In this document: in pieces, positions 34,618 through 44,294 of the stretch
How the letters are laid out: each line of letters starts with the position of its first letter
Position numbering within the stretch: the stretch's first letter is position 1
Assembly (NCBI RefSeq): GCF_047228825.1
Contig: NZ_JBFEGN010000004.1
Location: 45,347 to 109,346 of the forward strand
Reading direction: 5' to 3'
Length of the DNA: 64,000 nucleotides
DNA from: Siminovitchia sp047228825
Lineage (GTDB): Bacteria; Bacillota; Bacilli; Bacillales; Bacillaceae_C
Translations under genes and position numbers: made by a program
The notes under the pieces: model-generated
Told to the model about the DNA's origin: nothing
What the model saw: only the letters and a program-made list of their open reading frames with translations
Databases searched by the model: none

Positions 34618-36180
34618 ATGGCCTCAGACACAAATCAATTATCGGTTTACAGACTTCTTAAAGAGGCAGAAGCCAAATTTGGACAAAATGAAGCGGTTTA
34701 TGATCTGACCCACAGGGTTTCCTACAGTCAGCTTTTACAAGATGCAGACCTTATCGCAGCCTCCTTACTGGAAATGGGCTTGAAAAAGGGAGATCGGATT
34801 GGAGCGGCACTTCCCAACTGGTACGAAACAGCTGCCCTATTCTTTGCCGTTGCAAAAATAGGAGCGATTCTTGTTCCTTTTAACCCGGTCTATCAATTTC
34901 ACGAAATTAAATATATTTTGGAGAATTCAAAACCAAAAGCACTCTTTATAACGAAGCGGTTTAACCGGCAAATATTATCGGAGCTCGATTCACCAATATC
35001 TTTTGTTATATCTGTTCGATTTAAAGCGGAAGGATTAATCAATTACAACGAATTGCTGATGGGATCTTCGGTCATCGAAGAAACACCCGTAGACGTGAAT
35101 AATGACGTTTACTGTATTTTGTATACATCGGGAACGACAGGAGTACCCAAGGGAGTCATGATTACCCACCGAAGCGTTGTCCAGTCGGGCAATACCATTG
35201 CGGGAGAACTGTATTGTACAAATGAAGACGTTTTTATTATTGCTGCACCATTATTCCATATTTTTGGTATGGCCTGCAATTTGTTCAGTGTCGTTTCGGT
35301 CGGCGCCAGAATGGTGTTAAAAGACAAATTCCATCCAAGAGAAATGCTGGAGCTCATTGAACAGGAAAAGGTTACGATTCATCAGGGAGTACCGACCATG
35401 TTCCTGAAAGAACTTGCGGTGGAAGACTTTGAACAGTTTGATGTGTCTTCGTTGAGGGCAGGGATGGTGGGAGCTTCACCGATCCCGGCCAATAAAGTCA
35501 AAGAAATAAGGGACAGGCTGGGAATGAACCTTTGCCAGTCATATGGCATAACCGAAACGGGATCTGTCACAATGACTCCTTACAACGATAGTGAGGAAAA
35601 AATTACAACTACGCTTGGGAAAGCCATCCCCGGCGTAAAACTAAAAATTGTCGATGAAGGAAGAAATGAATTGCCGCCTGGAGAAATAGGCGAAATAGCT
35701 ATCCACAGCTTCGGAAACATGAAGGGCTATTATCAAATGCCCAAAGAGACTTCGGGCGTCCTTGATGATGAGGGCTGGTTTTACACGGGTGATCTGGGAA
35801 AGCTCGATGAAGAAGGATACCTCTATTTTATCGGCCGTGCCAAAGAAATGATTATCCGCGGAGGATTCAATATTTATCCGCAGGAAATCGAAGCTTTGCT
35901 CTCAAAACATCCTGCTGTTGATACCCCTGCAGTCATTGGGCTTCCCGATGAAGTACTGGGTGAAATTGTTTGTGCCGTTATCCAATTAAAAAGCGGAGCG
36001 GATTGTACGGAAGATGAATTGAAAGAATATTTGAAAGAGAGATTGGCAACTTACAAAATTCCTGAAAAATTTGTGTTTACAAAAGACTTCCCTGTCACGG
36101 CAAGCGGGAAAATCCAAAAAATGAAATTACGGGAGCAGCTGGCGGCGAAGGAGGGGGCTTCACTTAACGGTAGACTTTAA
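34618..36180 (+). CDS. Acyl-CoA synthetase (AMP-dependent ligase)
   Basis: A 520-residue ANL ligase. It shows CILYTSGTTGVPKGVMITHR, PLFHIFGM, QSYGITETGSVTMTP, FYTGDLGKLDEEGYLYFIGR, IIRGGFNIYPQEIE and TASGKIQKMKLRE with the catalytic Lys. It activates a fatty or other carboxylic acid for the beta-oxidation genes upstream. AAGGAGGGG site before ATG 34618. Last gene of the cluster, followed by a terminator at 36265. Confidence 0.9.
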   Translation: MASDTNQLSVYRLLKEAEAKFGQNEAVYDLTHRVSYSQLLQDADLIAASLLEMGLKKGDRIGAALPNWYETAALFFAVAKIGAILVPFNPVYQFHEIKYILENSKPKALFITKRFNRQILSELDSPISFVISVRFKAEGLINYNELLMGSSVIEETPVDVNNDVYCILYTSGTTGVPKGVMITHRSVVQSGNTIAGELYCTNEDVFIIAAPLFHIFGMACNLFSVVSVGARMVLKDKFHPREMLELIEQEKVTIHQGVPTMFLKELAVEDFEQFDVSSLRAGMVGASPIPANKVKEIRDRLGMNLCQSYGITETGSVTMTPYNDSEEKITTTLGKAIPGVKLKIVDEGRNELPPGEIGEIAIHSFGNMKGYYQMPKETSGVLDDEGWFYTGDLGKLDEEGYLYFIGRAKEMIIRGGFNIYPQEIEALLSKHPAVDTPAVIGLPDEVLGEIVCAVIQLKSGADCTEDELKEYLKERLATYKIPEKFVFTKDFPVTASGKIQKMKLREQLAAKEGASLNGRL

Positions 36181-36264
36181 TCATAATGAAGTGTTTAGAA
36201 GCTATATAATTACTAAAAACTAGAAATACAGTAGTAACCGCAAAAAAAATATTTCTAAATCCTA

Positions 36265-36305
36265 AATAAATGACGGGGGATAAAATGCATTCCCCGTCAT
36301 TTATT
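36265..36305. terminator. Strong terminator of the beta-oxidation cluster
   Basis: AATAAATGACGGGG pairs with CCCCGTCATTTATT around a loop of about 11 nt, with A and T runs. It is the main feature of the 361-bp stretch between the ligase and the AraC gene. Confidence 0.85.
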
Positions 36306-36541
36306 ATTTAAACTTCATTACCCAGTAGTTTGTTACTTTTTCATAATTTTTCAACTAAAAATTTGTTCAAAAAATTCGGATATTATCAGCTTTGGATAAA
36401 TTTATAAAAATATCTAAAAACATTGGTTATCATACAAAGATTTTGGCTATTTTGTACTTTGGCTTTATTTGATAAATTTATATTACATGAAAGGAGGAAG
36501 AATAATCAACATCAAACTGAAAGCGATTTCTGTATACTTAT
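36306..36541. other. Intergenic A+T-rich stretch with an orphan ribosome binding site
   Basis: Very A+T-rich. At 36490-36497 there is an AAAGGAGG sequence on the plus strand, but no ATG/GTG/TTG frame of useful length follows before the convergent AraC gene end. Possibly a relic of a lost gene. Confidence 0.4.
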
Positions 36542-38143
36542 TCAATTTTCTCTAAATTTTTGAGGTGTTGTTCCGTGGTAATCCCTAAACAATTTAATAA
36601 AGTAACTAATTTTAAAATAACCTAACTCCTGAGCTATTTCGTACACTTTCTTATCGGTTTGCTTTAGCAACAGAGCAGCTCTTTGCATTCGAATGCGGAA
36701 CAAATAGTCACTTAAATTTTCACCTGTTTGATCCTTATAAAGCTTTGATAGGTAACTTTGATTTAATTTTAGGTGATTGGAAATGGTTTGAAGGGACGCT
36801 TTCTCTATATGTTCATAAACAAAGTCATGTACTTTTTTAACCAGCAGTGACTGAGAATTTTGTATCTCTTTATGTTGAGAGCTCTTGAAAATTTCCAGTG
36901 TGTCATAAGCCCATTTCTGCAATTGGCTAATCGTGTGGAAGTAATCCAGATTTAACATTTTGTCGTAATTTTCTCCCAGAGCTTCTTTCATTAATTGATT
37001 ATTTCTGTGTACATAATACGAAAAAGCTCCAGCGATATGAAAATAGGTTTCAAGTAAATGCTCATGCGAATCACGCCAGCAATTGTTCAGTTCCGTAAAA
37101 ATGGTTTCCAGCTTATTGAAGGCGCTTTTCCATTGGCCTGCTTCTAATAGATGATTAAGCAAAGGCGGGGAATAGATACTGGATAAATGCTGAACACTTT
37201 CCAAAGAGGTATGTTCAGAGTCCTTCAGAATGACTTCCTGATCTTCGGATATTTTTTGTCTGAACGCATTAGCCGACTGATGATAAATAGTTGAAAGTTC
37301 ATCGGGGAAAATACCTGTTTTGCTAATCAGTACAGATAAACTGATGGATAAATAGCGCTTCGCGTAATGTTGAAGCTGCAGTAACCCGCGTTCAACCGGC
37401 TCATATTGGAATGTTTCTTCTTCCGGGGTTTTTGCTTTTTGTGAAATCATGACCACCATGTAATCGAAATCATCTATGCAGTAGTATATATTGAAATCGG
37501 ATTCAAACAGCTCTTTAAGAATATTGTAAATGGCCAATTCAAACAGTGACGTATGATGATGGTTAAATTGCCCCAGTTGATCATCGATCCTGATTAACAA
37601 TAAACACATTGGGCGGTCAATTGCATCCGAAAACTCCAAAATGTTGGCTGAGCGTAAAAATTGCTTATTCGTCAGTAATTTATCCTTTATACGGCCTCTT
37701 AAAAAGTATTTTTGCAATATAGGGAGATGATCTTCAAATGTTATTAACTCCCGTTTTTGATAGATAATATCTGTCCATTTTTTTTCGATATTTTGAATGG
37801 TTTTTTCAACCAATGCCAATAAATCCCGGCTGGAGAAAGGCTTGCCAAGGATAAATGCATTGTTGCAGCTGACCATTTGAATGCCTGCGTCATCTAGTAA
37901 TATGCAAGAAATATAGTTGGCAAAGCGGTGAATCAGTTTTATTAATTCATTACCTCCGGGCAAACTTTCCGGGAAGTGATTGACTATCAAAATATCAATG
38001 GGATTTGTCTTGATAATTTCCAAGGCTTTATCTATTGAAAAAGCTTGATGAACGATATTGATTCCAATGTTCTGCCATGGAAGTTTTATAAGCTCATCCT
38101 GTGAATCATCAAGATCGTGATTCATGATAAGTAGGTTATGCAA
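36542..38143 (-). CDS. AraC-type regulator with degenerate receiver domain (YesN-like)
   Basis: A 533-residue protein. The N-terminal CheY-like domain (1-115) reads DILIVNHFPES where the phosphate-accepting Asp is expected; residue 55 is Asn. The acidic pocket near residue 8 is MNHD rather than the usual DDE. A long middle region is followed by the C-terminal AraC double helix-turn-helix (NHLKLNQSYLSKLYKDQTGE and IAQELGYFKISYFIKLFRD). No histidine kinase is nearby. Divergent from the P450 operon, which it probably activates. Confidence 0.85.
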   Translation of the reverse strand: MHNLLIMNHDLDDSQDELIKLPWQNIGINIVHQAFSIDKALEIIKTNPIDILIVNHFPESLPGGNELIKLIHRFANYISCILLDDAGIQMVSCNNAFILGKPFSSRDLLALVEKTIQNIEKKWTDIIYQKRELITFEDHLPILQKYFLRGRIKDKLLTNKQFLRSANILEFSDAIDRPMCLLLIRIDDQLGQFNHHHTSLFELAIYNILKELFESDFNIYYCIDDFDYMVVMISQKAKTPEEETFQYEPVERGLLQLQHYAKRYLSISLSVLISKTGIFPDELSTIYHQSANAFRQKISEDQEVILKDSEHTSLESVQHLSSIYSPPLLNHLLEAGQWKSAFNKLETIFTELNNCWRDSHEHLLETYFHIAGAFSYYVHRNNQLMKEALGENYDKMLNLDYFHTISQLQKWAYDTLEIFKSSQHKEIQNSQSLLVKKVHDFVYEHIEKASLQTISNHLKLNQSYLSKLYKDQTGENLSDYLFRIRMQRAALLLKQTDKKVYEIAQELGYFKISYFIKLFRDYHGTTPQKFREN

Positions 38144-38351
38144 ACGATGTCACCCCTCGAAAAATTATGAAACACAGGCAATTACATTATTTGATATAAA
38201 CATTATATCATTTTAAATTTTTCAACGGAATATAATCAAATCTGCTCTTCAGCAAAATAAATGTGCAAATGACTGTTTTTATTCTTTTTGTTAAATCTGT
38301 TTCAAAACCATTCTAATACGATAGCTTTAGAGTAATGAAGGAGGAACTTTT

Positions 38352-39545
38352 TTGCCGAATCAAGAACTTGCAAATGATTTTACACCGACTGATCATAAGA
38401 CAGAGACATTTTATGAAGCGCATGAAATGTTTAAGGAAATGCGTGCCAAATGCCCCGTAGCCCATAGTGAAGAGTTTAATGGTTACTGGGCATTGTTCCG
38501 ATATGAAGACATCGTAAATGTTCTAAAAGACCCAAAAACCTTTGTTACCTCTGTTCAAAATGTGGTTCCAAAGGTAGCAACAACAGGCAGGCGGCCCCCT
38601 TTACATTTAGACCCGCCTGAACATACGCCCTATAGACGCACGCTTGATCCGTTTCTTCAAGATGAGAAGATGGAGAAGCTTGAGCCATACGTTCACGATA
38701 CAATTGTAGAACTGGTAGAAAAATTTTTGGCAAAAGGTGGGGGAGATATCTCGGAAGAGCTATTTCACAAACTGCCGGGATACGTGATGGCACACTTCTT
38801 TAACTTGTCACCGGATTTATCAATGAGAATTCGGGAAGTAACAAAACGGTTTGCAGGCTCGTTATACGAAGTGAAAAATGAATCAGTTCAAGAAGCGAGT
38901 CTGGAGCTTTACGATATTGCAAGAACACTGATTGATATGCGGAAAGTAAATCCGATGGATCCCGCAGAAGATGTCATCAGTGCTTATATCAATCGCAAAT
39001 ATAAGGGCGAGCCCTTGCCGGATGAATTAATTTTGGGAACCATTCGCCAGTTGATGGTTGTGGGGATGATCGCCCCGGTTGTATTTTCAGGAAGCATGAT
39101 GTTTCACCTTACAGAGCATCCGGAAATTCAAAATCAGCTGCGAAATGATTTAAGTCTTGTTCCAGCAGCCATTGAGGAATATTTGAGGCTGTTCACTCCT
39201 TACAGGGGATTTGCCAGAACGGCAAAACAAGATGTGGAAATTGGCGGCAAAACAATCAAAAAAGATGAGCCAATAGCCATTGTATTTGCCTCCGCAAACC
39301 ACGATGAATCTGTATTTCCAGACCCTGATAAGTTCATGTTAAATCGTCCCAATATAAAAAAACACATTGCTTTTGGTTTAGGTCCCCATCGGTGTCCTGG
39401 AGCACCGCTTGCAAGACTCATGTTAACAATCACTCTGAAAGAGCTTCTTGCCCGTACGAATTATATTGAGAGGACGGGAGAAGTGAAAATGGCCGGCTGG
39501 CCCGAGTGGGGAGTGTTATCTTTGCCGGTTAAAATTTCATCATAA
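38352..39545 (+). CDS. Cytochrome P450
   Basis: A 397-residue bacterial P450. It has the heme-binding loop FGLGPHRCPGAPLAR (Cys 348), the ExxR motif EYLR (Glu 276, Arg 279) and HLDPPEHTPYRR in the C helix. The I-helix segment MVVGMIAPVVFSGS (235-248) lacks the usual acid-Thr pair, having Ile-Ala-Pro instead. It starts at TTG 38352 behind GGAGGAAC. Followed at once by a transporter operon; no ferredoxin or reductase gene is adjacent, so electrons must come from elsewhere. Substrate unknown. Confidence 0.92.
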   Translation: MPNQELANDFTPTDHKTETFYEAHEMFKEMRAKCPVAHSEEFNGYWALFRYEDIVNVLKDPKTFVTSVQNVVPKVATTGRRPPLHLDPPEHTPYRRTLDPFLQDEKMEKLEPYVHDTIVELVEKFLAKGGGDISEELFHKLPGYVMAHFFNLSPDLSMRIREVTKRFAGSLYEVKNESVQEASLELYDIARTLIDMRKVNPMDPAEDVISAYINRKYKGEPLPDELILGTIRQLMVVGMIAPVVFSGSMMFHLTEHPEIQNQLRNDLSLVPAAIEEYLRLFTPYRGFARTAKQDVEIGGKTIKKDEPIAIVFASANHDESVFPDPDKFMLNRPNIKKHIAFGLGPHRCPGAPLARLMLTITLKELLARTNYIERTGEVKMAGWPEWGVLSLPVKISS

Positions 39546-39584
39546 TGAACAAAAAATTTAACAAAAAAAGGGAGTATATAAGTT

Positions 39585-40508
39585 ATGAAACGAAAAATGA
39601 TATTATTACTTACAACAGCTTTAGCCCTTATACTGCTGGGGGGCTGCGGAACAAGCAAAAATTCCGGCAGCGGAAACAGCGATAAAGGCGAAGCCAAGCT
39701 GGATAAATTTGTCATGGCCTATCTGCCCATTGAAGGTGCTGAAGGTGTCCAGAAAACAAATAAAGAATTTGAAGAAGAACTATCAGAAATTATAGGGGTG
39801 CCTGTAGAAGCATTTCAAGCGACAAGTTATAATGCAGCCATTGAAGCCATGAAAAATAAGAAAGCCGATATGGTCATCATGCCTCCGTTTGCCTATATTC
39901 TTGGAGCGGAAAGAGCCAATATTGAAGTGATTGCCGGAGTCAAGCCTGCAAAAGGTGTTCAATCCTATATTGTGGTTCCAAAAGATTCGGATATTCAAAA
40001 GCTTGAAGATTTAAAAGGGAAAACATTTGGATTTGTTGAACCCTCTTCCTCTTCCGGACATTTGATTCCCAAAACCATGCTAGTCAAGGAACTGGGTATA
40101 ACAGTAGAGGAGCTGGAAAAAGACTTTTTTAAAGATGTTCAGTTTGCCGGAAATCAGGAAGCAGTCGTCATTGGAGCGGTTAACGGGCAATATGACGCAG
40201 CGGCAGTAGCTTCTCCTATTCCGGGTGCATTGGCAGAGCGCGGTGTTATTAAAGAAGATTCATACCGTGTAATAGCTGAATCCGAAGAAACTCCGCCAGT
40301 CCCGGTAACAATTCGCTCAGAAATTCCCGATGATACAAAAGCAAAAATAAAAGATTTCCTAATTAACTATGATCAAGGTCCACTGTTTCTGGAGAACCTT
40401 TTGGGCATGAAAGAAGCGTCATTTACTGAAGTCACCGACAGCAATTATGATTTCTATAGAGACATATCCGAGTTTTTGGGGATGAGCCCGGAGGAGCTTA
40501 TGAAATAA
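39585..40508 (+). CDS. Phosphonate/phosphite-type ABC transporter binding lipoprotein (PhnD-like)
   Basis: A 307-residue lipoprotein with lipobox LLGGCGTS (Cys near 22) and a Gly/Ser linker. The PhnD fold is marked by SYNAAIEAMKNKKADMVIMPP and FGFVEPSSSSGHLIPKTML. The Ser-rich turn in the latter corresponds to the oxyanion-binding loop of phosphonate and phosphite binding proteins. Located between the P450 and two permease genes. Family members also bind other ligands, so a phosphonate substrate is not certain. Confidence 0.87.
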   Translation: MKRKMILLLTTALALILLGGCGTSKNSGSGNSDKGEAKLDKFVMAYLPIEGAEGVQKTNKEFEEELSEIIGVPVEAFQATSYNAAIEAMKNKKADMVIMPPFAYILGAERANIEVIAGVKPAKGVQSYIVVPKDSDIQKLEDLKGKTFGFVEPSSSSGHLIPKTMLVKELGITVEELEKDFFKDVQFAGNQEAVVIGAVNGQYDAAAVASPIPGALAERGVIKEDSYRVIAESEETPPVPVTIRSEIPDDTKAKIKDFLINYDQGPLFLENLLGMKEASFTEVTDSNYDFYRDISEFLGMSPEELMK

Positions 40509-40535
40509 TAAGAAAAAAGAGGAGGCTTATCTCAA

Positions 40536-41330
40536 ATGCATCATTTGAATACAAAACCGGCCCAATTCCAGCGGAGAAAGATGAAGCGATTTTTATCGCT
40601 TATCTTCTTTGCTGTCGTTGTTTTTATGGCCATGCGCTATGTTAGCTTTAATTTTGTTGAACTATTTCAAAGTATTCCGGCTTTCATCACCTTTATTTTC
40701 GTGGATTTTTTTCCTCCCAATGTTTCCGATATTAAAGATTATGCAAAGCCAGTTCTTGACACTCTTTTTATAGGTGTAGTCGCCACCTGCATTTCCTCTT
40801 TTTTGGCTATGGGTGCCGGATTGCTTATGGCCCATAATACTACACCTCATCCTGTCATTCGTTTCGTTTCTCGTGGAATTGTCACATTCTTTCGGAGCAT
40901 CCCATTTCTTCTGTGGGCATCGGTATTAGTAATTATTTTGGGTGTCGGTGTATTGCCGGGAATGATTGGCCTCATTTTGTTCGGCAGTGCATTCCTGGCC
41001 CGCGTGTATGCGGAATCAATTGAAGAAATCAGTTCTGAATCACTGGAAGCCCTTGATGCGGCCGGGGCGACCTATGGGCAAAAAATAAAGCATGCCATTA
41101 TTCCGCAATTTTTGCCCAGTTTTATCTCTTGGACGTTGTTTATGTTCGAGATTAATATCCGTGCCTCGGCCATATTGGGTATTGTAGGGGCAGGCGGTGT
41201 AGGCATATTAATAAAGCAGACAATGGATCTCTTTCAATACAGCAAGACAGCCACGGTCATAACCATTATGATTGTCCTCATCCTGACAGTGGAATTTATT
41301 ACTAACCGTTTAAGGGAGCGATTAATTTAA
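40536..41330 (+). CDS. ABC transporter permease, PhnE-like (1)
   Basis: A 264-residue protein with about six membrane segments and the inner-membrane loop SLEALDAAGATYGQKIKHAI that contacts the ATPase. The C-terminal IRASAILGIVGAGGVGILI is typical of PhnE. AGAGGAGG site; overlaps the second permease by one base. Confidence 0.88.
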   Translation: MHHLNTKPAQFQRRKMKRFLSLIFFAVVVFMAMRYVSFNFVELFQSIPAFITFIFVDFFPPNVSDIKDYAKPVLDTLFIGVVATCISSFLAMGAGLLMAHNTTPHPVIRFVSRGIVTFFRSIPFLLWASVLVIILGVGVLPGMIGLILFGSAFLARVYAESIEEISSESLEALDAAGATYGQKIKHAIIPQFLPSFISWTLFMFEINIRASAILGIVGAGGVGILIKQTMDLFQYSKTATVITIMIVLILTVEFITNRLRERLI

Positions 41331-42175
41331 TGATGGAAGGTAAGTATGCAGCCAATTCTCCCGATATTCATCAATTACTTGAGTCAAAAAAGAAAATATC
41401 AATTGCCCATAAACAAACTCAAAGACAACAAAGAATTTTTTTTATCAGTATATTGATATTGTTTGTGATTTCACTTTCTTTTATTAAGGTGGATTTTCAA
41501 GCGGTTTCAAAAGGAATGGAGCGCATTCCGGCCATTCTGAGCGAGATGACTCAACTCTCTCTCTCTAATCTTAGTGATTTAATGGCCGCAATGCTGACAA
41601 CGATTGTGATAGCTTTTTTGGCGGTCCTTTTCAGTTTGGTCGTTTCATTTTTTCTTTCTTTTCTGGCAGCCAATAACACAACTCCAAATAAGGCATTGGG
41701 AATGTTTATCAGATATTTTGTCATGATTATCAGGTCGATTCCCACTCCTATTTGGGTGTTGATTGCGGTAGCCAGTATAGGATTCGGACCGATGGCTGGT
41801 ATTATTGGCCTGCTTTTTCCAACCACTTCTTTTCTCGTAAAAGCATTTACTGCTCAAATTGAGGAAGAGGGGGAAGATGTAATAGAAGCGATTCAATCAG
41901 TGGGGGGCACCTGGTGGCATGTCATTTTTAAGGGACTGGTACCAACCTTATTTACGGGGTTAATTGCAACCCTTGGTGTTCGTTTTGAACTGGACGTACA
42001 TGAGTCCGTTATTCTGGGCATGGTTGGAGCAGGCGGAATAGGTTATTTATTGCAAAGCTACATTCAATATTATCACTTTGCCAACTTAACACTCGGTATT
42101 CTGCTCGTTTTTATTACGATGTTTTTATTGGAGCTATTTATCAATCAAATTCGAATTCGTATTGGAAACAGATAA
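41330..42175 (+). CDS. ABC transporter permease, PhnE-like (2)
   Basis: A 281-residue permease homologous to the previous gene, with EAIQSVGGTWWHVIFKGLVP and VHESVILGMVGAGGIGYLL near the C-terminus. The two permeases form a heterodimeric channel. Confidence 0.88.
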   Translation: MMEGKYAANSPDIHQLLESKKKISIAHKQTQRQQRIFFISILILFVISLSFIKVDFQAVSKGMERIPAILSEMTQLSLSNLSDLMAAMLTTIVIAFLAVLFSLVVSFFLSFLAANNTTPNKALGMFIRYFVMIIRSIPTPIWVLIAVASIGFGPMAGIIGLLFPTTSFLVKAFTAQIEEEGEDVIEAIQSVGGTWWHVIFKGLVPTLFTGLIATLGVRFELDVHESVILGMVGAGGIGYLLQSYIQYYHFANLTLGILLVFITMFLLELFINQIRIRIGNR

Positions 42176-42193
42176 ATGGAGAGAGGAAAAAAC

Positions 42194-42970
42194 ATGGAAA
42201 CAATATTAAAAATACGAAATTTGGTCAAGCGATATAATAATGAAACATTGGCTTTAAACGGAATCAGTTTGGACATATCCAACGGAGAGTTTATATCGGT
42301 TATCGGTCCCAGCGGTGCAGGAAAATCAACTTTTCTGCGCTGCCTTAACCGCTTAATCGATCCAACGGAAGGTACAATTGACTTTTTGGATTATAGCGTT
42401 GAAAAGGCGAATAAAAAAGAACTCCGAAAAATAAGAGCGAAAATTGGAATGATCTTTCAGCACTATAACTTAGTTTCCCGATTAAGTGTCCTTGAAAATG
42501 TCCTGCATGGACGTTTGGGATATATGAGTTCTTTTGCCGGCATCTTTAATTTGTACAGAGAAGAGGATAAAAAGGAAGCAATTGAGTGGCTTTGTAAAGT
42601 AGGACTGGAAAAAGAAATTTATAAAAGGGCAGATGAGCTGTCCGGCGGACAAAAACAGCGGGTTGGTGTTTGCAGGGCCCTGGCTCAAAAACCAGAACTG
42701 ATACTGGCGGATGAACCAATCGCATCTCTGGACCCAAAGTCATCAGCTACGGTGATGGATACAATTCATAAAAACTGCAAGCAATTAGGTATCGCGTGCC
42801 TCGTAAACCTTCACCAGGTAGAGGTTGCCAAAAACTATTCAACGAGAATTATTGGAATAAAAGATGGAAAAGTGGTTTTCGATGATGTTCCGGAAAAGCT
42901 TACAGATCAAATGATTAAATATATTTACGAAGGAAAAGAAAGTGAAATGTATCAAAAGGCAATCCCTTGA
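42194..42970 (+). CDS. ABC transporter ATP-binding protein, PhnC-like
   Basis: A 258-residue ATPase with Walker A GPSGAGKST, the Q-loop FQHYNLVSRL, signature LSGGQKQRVGV, Walker B LILADEPIASLDP and the H-loop NLHQVEVAKNY. NLHQV is typical of PhnC. ATG 42194 has GAGAGG upstream, preferred over ATG 42176. Completes a four-gene uptake system. Confidence 0.9.
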   Translation: METILKIRNLVKRYNNETLALNGISLDISNGEFISVIGPSGAGKSTFLRCLNRLIDPTEGTIDFLDYSVEKANKKELRKIRAKIGMIFQHYNLVSRLSVLENVLHGRLGYMSSFAGIFNLYREEDKKEAIEWLCKVGLEKEIYKRADELSGGQKQRVGVCRALAQKPELILADEPIASLDPKSSATVMDTIHKNCKQLGIACLVNLHQVEVAKNYSTRIIGIKDGKVVFDDVPEKLTDQMIKYIYEGKESEMYQKAIP

Positions 42971-43040
42971 TATGTTGTAAAATGGGCGCGGGCTATTTAC
43001 AAGGTCCCGCCTCTTTCTTTTCGATTGGGTGGATGAATTT

Positions 43041-44147
43041 ATGAAATCGGTTGAGAAAAAATGGCTGTTAAACACTTTCTTTATTTCCTTATCGGGAGCC
43101 GTTTTGTTTTATTTATTGCATTTTCCAATTCCGTGGCTGCTTGGACCGCTTGTTACCATATTGATTGTAAAGTCTGCCCTTAAAAAGCCGCTATATTGGC
43201 ATCCAACGCTTCAATACGCAGGCTTGGCCATTATCGGATATATGCTGGGCTCTTCTTTTACTCCCGATAACGGATATCAAATTCTTTCCCACCTGCCGTC
43301 CATGGTGTTCATAACAGTGTTTTCAATTCTCTTTAGTTTATTAATGGGGTACTTTGTTGCATTAGGGTCAGGGATTAGTGTGCGTTCAGCAATCCTTGGC
43401 AGCATTCCGGGCGGCCTTTCCCAAATGGTTGCATTAAGCGGTGAAATAAAAGGAGTCAATACGTCAACTGTTGCAACGATGCAGATAATCAGGATCCTTT
43501 TTGTCATTTTTATCGTCCCTTTTTTAGTCATTCATGGAATGGCAGGAGAAAAAGAATACTATGATTTAGTCATAAAGAGCAGCGGCAGCTTGGAAGGCAT
43601 TCCCTTTAAGGTGCCATGGTACAGCTATCCCATCACCTTTTTCGGATTATGGGTAGGTATTCGAACGGCTATTTTCTTAAAATTTCCCACACCATATTTG
43701 ACGGGGCCGATGATGGCTGCGATCATGCTGACACTTTCAGGGATTCCGATATCCCCGCTTCCAACTATAATTTTGATTATGGGACAATTGTTTTTTAGTA
43801 CATATTTAGCTGTTCAAATGGATTTAAGTGAATTAAGGAATAACTGGAGCAAGCTGTTGCTATATGTCATTATCTCATGCCTTTTGTTAATTTTATTTTG
43901 CTTTGGAATAGCTGTTTTGTTAACCAAATGGAAAGGTCTTGAAATGGTTTCAGCCTTTTTAAGTACAGCTCCTGGCGGTTTGGATGTGATGGGGATCACT
44001 GCGAAAGAAGTGGGTGCAAACTTGCCCTTAATAACCGCGTACCAAATGTTCAGGATGTTTTTTATCATATTAGTTGTGCCGCCTGTATTAAAACTCATCA
44101 TGAATCGAAAAAAAGCCAAAAAGCCTGCAAGTTTGGGTAAATCATAA
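43041..44147 (+). CDS. AbrB-family membrane transporter
   Basis: A 368-residue protein with about ten membrane segments in two similar halves. SIPGGLSQMVALSGEIKGVN in the first half and STAPGGLDVMGITAKEVGAN in the second are the repeated motif of the AbrB family, once annotated as ammonia monooxygenase. Probably an exporter or importer of small organic molecules. Separated from the ATPase gene by about 70 bp; likely the last gene of the P450 operon. Confidence 0.82.
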   Translation: MKSVEKKWLLNTFFISLSGAVLFYLLHFPIPWLLGPLVTILIVKSALKKPLYWHPTLQYAGLAIIGYMLGSSFTPDNGYQILSHLPSMVFITVFSILFSLLMGYFVALGSGISVRSAILGSIPGGLSQMVALSGEIKGVNTSTVATMQIIRILFVIFIVPFLVIHGMAGEKEYYDLVIKSSGSLEGIPFKVPWYSYPITFFGLWVGIRTAIFLKFPTPYLTGPMMAAIMLTLSGIPISPLPTIILIMGQLFFSTYLAVQMDLSELRNNWSKLLLYVIISCLLLILFCFGIAVLLTKWKGLEMVSAFLSTAPGGLDVMGITAKEVGANLPLITAYQMFRMFFIILVVPPVLKLIMNRKKAKKPASLGKS

Positions 44148-44189
44148 GTTTACAAGGAAAGAGATTTTTTTAAATTGACAGGAAAAAAT

Positions 44190-44233
44190 TGTCTGGCTCC
44201 CCCAAAAAAAGGGGGGACACCTCTTTTTGTGGG
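44190..44233 (+). terminator. Hairpin-rich region, possible terminator
   Basis: TCCCCCAAAAAAAGGGGGGA is a 6-bp G+C stem with an A loop, nested in a CTCCC...GGGAG pairing, with a T run at 44223-44227. It separates the P450 operon from the dehydratase-like operon. Confidence 0.45.
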
Positions 44234-44294
44234 AGTATTCGAACCTCCTCTATTCTAATACAATGAGCATGAGTTGAGGAAGGAGGAGGTATAC

